DNA from: AM-2324 sp042091035
Lineage (GTDB): Bacteria > Bacteroidota > Bacteroidia > Chitinophagales > Saprospiraceae
Direction of reading: 5' to 3'
Assembly: GCA_042091035.1 (NCBI GenBank)
Contig: JBELIG010000057.1
Location: forward strand, 1 to 16,229
Length of the DNA: 16,229 bases
Below the pieces are notes generated by a model. It had not been told where the DNA came from and made no database searches. It worked only from the letters and a program-made list of their open reading frames with translations. A program made the position numbers and the translations under genes. Positions 14,473 through 16,229 of the stretch are shown here, piece after piece. Position 1 is the stretch's first letter; the number at the start of each line of letters is the position of its first letter.

Positions 14473-14667
14473 ATGGCACATCCAAAGAGTAAAATATCTA
14501 AGCAGAGAAAAAGAAAGCGTAGAACACACTATGTTGCTACAGCTCCTAACGTTGCTACTTGTAAAAATACAGGTGAAAAGCACTTGATGCACCGCACATA
14601 TACTGATGCTGAGGGCAACACTATGTATCGTGGTCGTATCTTGGTAAAAGCAACTACCGAGGAATAA
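14473..14667 (+). CDS. rpmF: Large ribosomal subunit protein bL32
   Basis: A 64-residue basic protein beginning MAHPKSKISKQRKRKRRTHY, the hallmark of bL32, a 50S component near the peptidyl-transferase centre. The four-cysteine zinc ribbon found in many bL32 proteins is absent: only C30 remains (VATCKNTGEKHLMHRTY), so this is a zinc-independent form. Such forms are usual in Flavobacteriia and Cytophagia, whereas Bacteroides relatives keep the cysteines. The start ATG at 14473 gives the canonical N-terminus. It is the second gene of the yceD-rpmF operon, followed by a possible terminator before ridA. Confidence 0.97.
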   Translation: MAHPKSKISKQRKRKRRTHYVATAPNVATCKNTGEKHLMHRTYTDAEGNTMYRGRILVKATTEE

Positions 14668-14700
14668 TCTCAGAAATTTATCATTTAAGATATAAGTGTC

Positions 14701-14738
14701 AGCTCCTTTCGTATATACGATTTGGAGCTTTCTCTATT
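14701..14738 (+). terminator. Possible terminator or attenuating hairpin after rpmF
   Basis: AGCTCC (14701-14706) pairs with GGAGCT (14724-14729); inside sits a second palindrome TCGTATATACGA (14709-14720) separated by a small T-rich internal loop. TTTCTCTATTT follows. It lies 33 bp after the rpmF stop. The T-tract is interrupted, so partial read-through into ridA is likely. Confidence 0.5.
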
Positions 14739-14757
14739 TAAAGTCAAAACGATCATC

Positions 14758-15147
14758 ATGAAAACAATCATCAATACAGAAAAGGCTCCAGCACCTGTGG
14801 GTCCGTATAATCAGTCGGTACGATTTGGAGATATGCTCTTTATTTCTGGTCAAGTTGCCATTGATCCGGCAACAGGAGCTCTTCCTAATGGCTTGACTGT
14901 AGAAGAAGAGACAGAGCAGGTTATGCAAAACCTGAAGGCAATTCTCGATGAGGCAGGTCTTAGTTTTGAGGATGCGATAAAGGCATCTGTTTTCGTTGCT
15001 GATATGAATAATTATAGCCGTATAAACGAGGTTTATTCGAGGTACTTCAACGAAGATACAGCTCCTGCGAGAGAGTTAGTTGAAGTAGCAAATCTCCCTA
15101 AATTCGTGCAAGTAGAGATTTCTTTGATAGCAGGATTCACTAATTAA
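14758..15147 (+). CDS. ridA: RidA-family 2-iminobutanoate/2-iminopropanoate deaminase
   Basis: A 129-residue YjgF/YER057c/UK114-fold protein. RidA hydrolyses reactive 2-imino acids, formed by PLP enzymes such as threonine dehydratase, to 2-keto acids and ammonia, which protects PLP enzymes from inactivation. The signature APARELVEVANLPKFVQVEI holds R105, which salt-bridges the substrate carboxylate, and E120, which positions catalytic water; Y17 in VGPYNQS is the third conserved residue. The GQVAIDPATG loop is at 31-40. It is a homotrimer in known members. I start at the ATG at 14758, which gives the standard MKTIINTEKAPAPVGPY; a TTG at 14722 opens the same frame but lies within the rpmF hairpin. 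trpS begins 19 bp downstream. Confidence 0.96.
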   Translation: MKTIINTEKAPAPVGPYNQSVRFGDMLFISGQVAIDPATGALPNGLTVEEETEQVMQNLKAILDEAGLSFEDAIKASVFVADMNNYSRINEVYSRYFNEDTAPARELVEVANLPKFVQVEISLIAGFTN

Positions 15148-15166
15148 CCAATAAAATAGTTTTACG

Positions 15167-16171
15167 ATGAAAAAACGGATTCTCTCTTGTATCCAGCCAA
15201 CTGGTGATATGCACCTTGGAAATTATTTTGGTGCAGTTAAGAACTGGGTGGATTTACAGGCAGATTACGAATGTTTCTATGGCGTAGTTGATTACCATGC
15301 TATGACCATGCCTTATGATCCTAAGAAGTTAAAGAATAATGTTTGGGATCTTATCTTCAATTTGATTGGAGCAGGGGTAAACATTGAGAATTTATTTATT
15401 CAATCGCTTGTGCCTGAGCATGCAGAACTTTCCTGGATATTTAACTGCTTTACGCCATTTGGAAGGCTTGGGCAAATGACTCAATTTAAAGATAAGAGTA
15501 ATCAAAGTTCTGAAAAGTCTGAAGGATTCATTTCGGCTGGATTGTTTACTTATCCTATCCTTCAAGCAGCTGATATTTTGATCTACAATGCTGATTATGT
15601 TCCAGTAGGTAAAGACCAAGAGCAGCACCTTGAATTGACCCGAACTATTGCTCAACGGTTTAATAATCAAGCTCAAAAAGAGTATTTTACTATACCAGAA
15701 TGTTTGTTTACTGAAACGCCTAAGATCATGTCTACGGCTGATCCTATGCGTAAGATGAGTAAATCTGCTGGTGAAAAACACTTCATATCTTTATTCGCTG
15801 ATGAGGCAAGAATAAGAAAGCAAATTCGATCAGCGGTTACAGACTCTGGAGATACTCCTGAGGGGAAAATGAGTGCGGGTGTTGAGAATCTTTTTGAGAT
15901 TTTGAAAGCTTGTGGAGCAGATGACGCTTACAAAGCTATGATGAATAATCATGAATCGGGTGCTCTAAGATATGGGGAATTTAAAGATGTAGTTGCGGAT
16001 GAGGTAGTCAAGCTTTGTGGTGTTTTCAAAGAAAGAAAAGCAGAGGCTTTAGCGAATAAAAAAGATATAAAATATAAGATCAAGCAATCATCTGCTGAGA
16101 TTAGAAAGACCGCTCAACAAACCCTTAAAGAGGTAAAGGAGCTTGCTGGATTAGGTAATGTTAAATTCTAG
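15167..16171 (+). CDS. trpS: Tryptophan--tRNA ligase
   Basis: A 334-residue class Ic aminoacyl-tRNA synthetase that charges tRNA-Trp with tryptophan. The HIGH motif appears as HLGN (16-19) in CIQPTGDMHLGNYFGAVKNW, and the KMSKS loop is intact at 196-200 (ADPMRKMSKSAG). Between them YHAMTM (43-48), the FTYPILQAADILIYNADYVP stretch (127-146), then VGKDQEQHLELTR (147-159) form the tryptophan-binding region, with D136 the residue expected to recognise the indole nitrogen. Length is typical for bacterial TrpRS. It follows ridA by 19 bp and precedes the next gene by only 3 bp, so all three are likely on one transcript. No T-box or trp leader peptide is visible ahead of it. Confidence 0.97.
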   Translation: MKKRILSCIQPTGDMHLGNYFGAVKNWVDLQADYECFYGVVDYHAMTMPYDPKKLKNNVWDLIFNLIGAGVNIENLFIQSLVPEHAELSWIFNCFTPFGRLGQMTQFKDKSNQSSEKSEGFISAGLFTYPILQAADILIYNADYVPVGKDQEQHLELTRTIAQRFNNQAQKEYFTIPECLFTETPKIMSTADPMRKMSKSAGEKHFISLFADEARIRKQIRSAVTDSGDTPEGKMSAGVENLFEILKACGADDAYKAMMNNHESGALRYGEFKDVVADEVVKLCGVFKERKAEALANKKDIKYKIKQSSAEIRKTAQQTLKEVKELAGLGNVKF

Positions 16172-16174
16172 GCG

Positions 16175-16229
16175 ATGAAGATTTTTTGTATAGGAAGGAA
16201 TTATGCAAAGCATGCCAAGGAGATGGGAG
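16175..16229 (+). CDS. Fumarylacetoacetate-hydrolase-family protein, first 18 codons (truncated by window)
   Basis: An ATG 3 bp after the trpS stop opens a frame to the right edge, encoding MKIFCIGRNYAKHAKEMG. This closely resembles the N-terminus of FAH-family hydrolases/isomerases (the I-x-C-I/V-G-x-N-Y-x-x-H-x-x-E motif), which act on 2-keto or beta-diketo acids with a divalent metal. The catalytic residues lie outside the window, so the identification rests on this short motif and the exact reaction cannot be called. Confidence 0.7.
   Translation, partial: MKIFCIGRNYAKHAKEMG

Noticed and set aside
1..16229. Search for CRISPR arrays, tRNAs, IS ends, prophage genes or a novel multi-gene system
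   Set aside because: No regularly spaced repeats, cloverleaf sequences, transposase motifs or compositional islands were visible; gene content is ordinary housekeeping plus a few uncharacterised proteins.

Overview
The window is a stretch of chromosome from a member of the Bacteroidota. Four things point there. There are promoter-like boxes of the TAnnTTTG type ahead of several genes. The outer-membrane TonB-dependent receptor carries an N-terminal carboxypeptidase-like regulatory domain. An HU-like DNA-binding domain is fused to a SPOR domain, an arrangement characteristic of this phylum. The bS16 protein has a long Glu/Ala-rich tail, and bL32 is a single-cysteine form of the Flavobacteriia/Cytophagia kind. 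The DNA is AT-rich throughout and shows no compositional island. I cannot fix the order or genus.

Layout from left to right: (1) 1-637, minus strand, the start of a membrane-anchored coiled-coil protein that runs off the left edge. (2) A 301-bp AT-rich divergent spacer. (3) 939-4915, plus strand, probably one transcript: a stand-alone DEDDy 3'-5' exonuclease, ribulose-phosphate 3-epimerase (rpe) and a TonB-dependent receptor. (4) rpsP (bS16) with its own promoter and a structured leader, ending in a strong terminator. (5) An isolated 464-residue protein of unknown function, preceded by a 16-bp hairpin. (6) A convergent bidirectional terminator, then cdsA and a CPBP-family membrane protease on the minus strand (order of transcription: protease, cdsA). 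(7) pdxJ on the plus strand, meeting hemL tail to tail with overlapping stop codons. (8) A lipoprotein with LVIVD-type repeats on the minus strand. (9) An HU-SPOR fusion protein on the plus strand. (10) yceD-like DUF177, rpmF, ridA, trpS and the first codons of a fumarylacetoacetate-hydrolase-family gene, all plus strand and closely spaced.

Most of this is housekeeping: translation (rpsP, rpmF, trpS), cofactor synthesis (pdxJ for pyridoxal phosphate, hemL for tetrapyrroles, itself a PLP enzyme), phospholipid synthesis (cdsA), sugar phosphate metabolism (rpe) and imine clean-up (ridA). I see no prophage, insertion sequence, CRISPR array, tRNA, rRNA or defence system. The observations most worth a second look are small-scale: the rpsP leader with a duplicated CCTGAT that could pair alternately with one CAGG, the long hairpin just upstream of the unknown 464-residue gene, a possible leaderless hemL with a nearby inverted repeat, the matching promoter architecture of two ribosomal-protein genes, and the HU-TM-SPOR fusion as a possible DNA-to-cell-wall tether.
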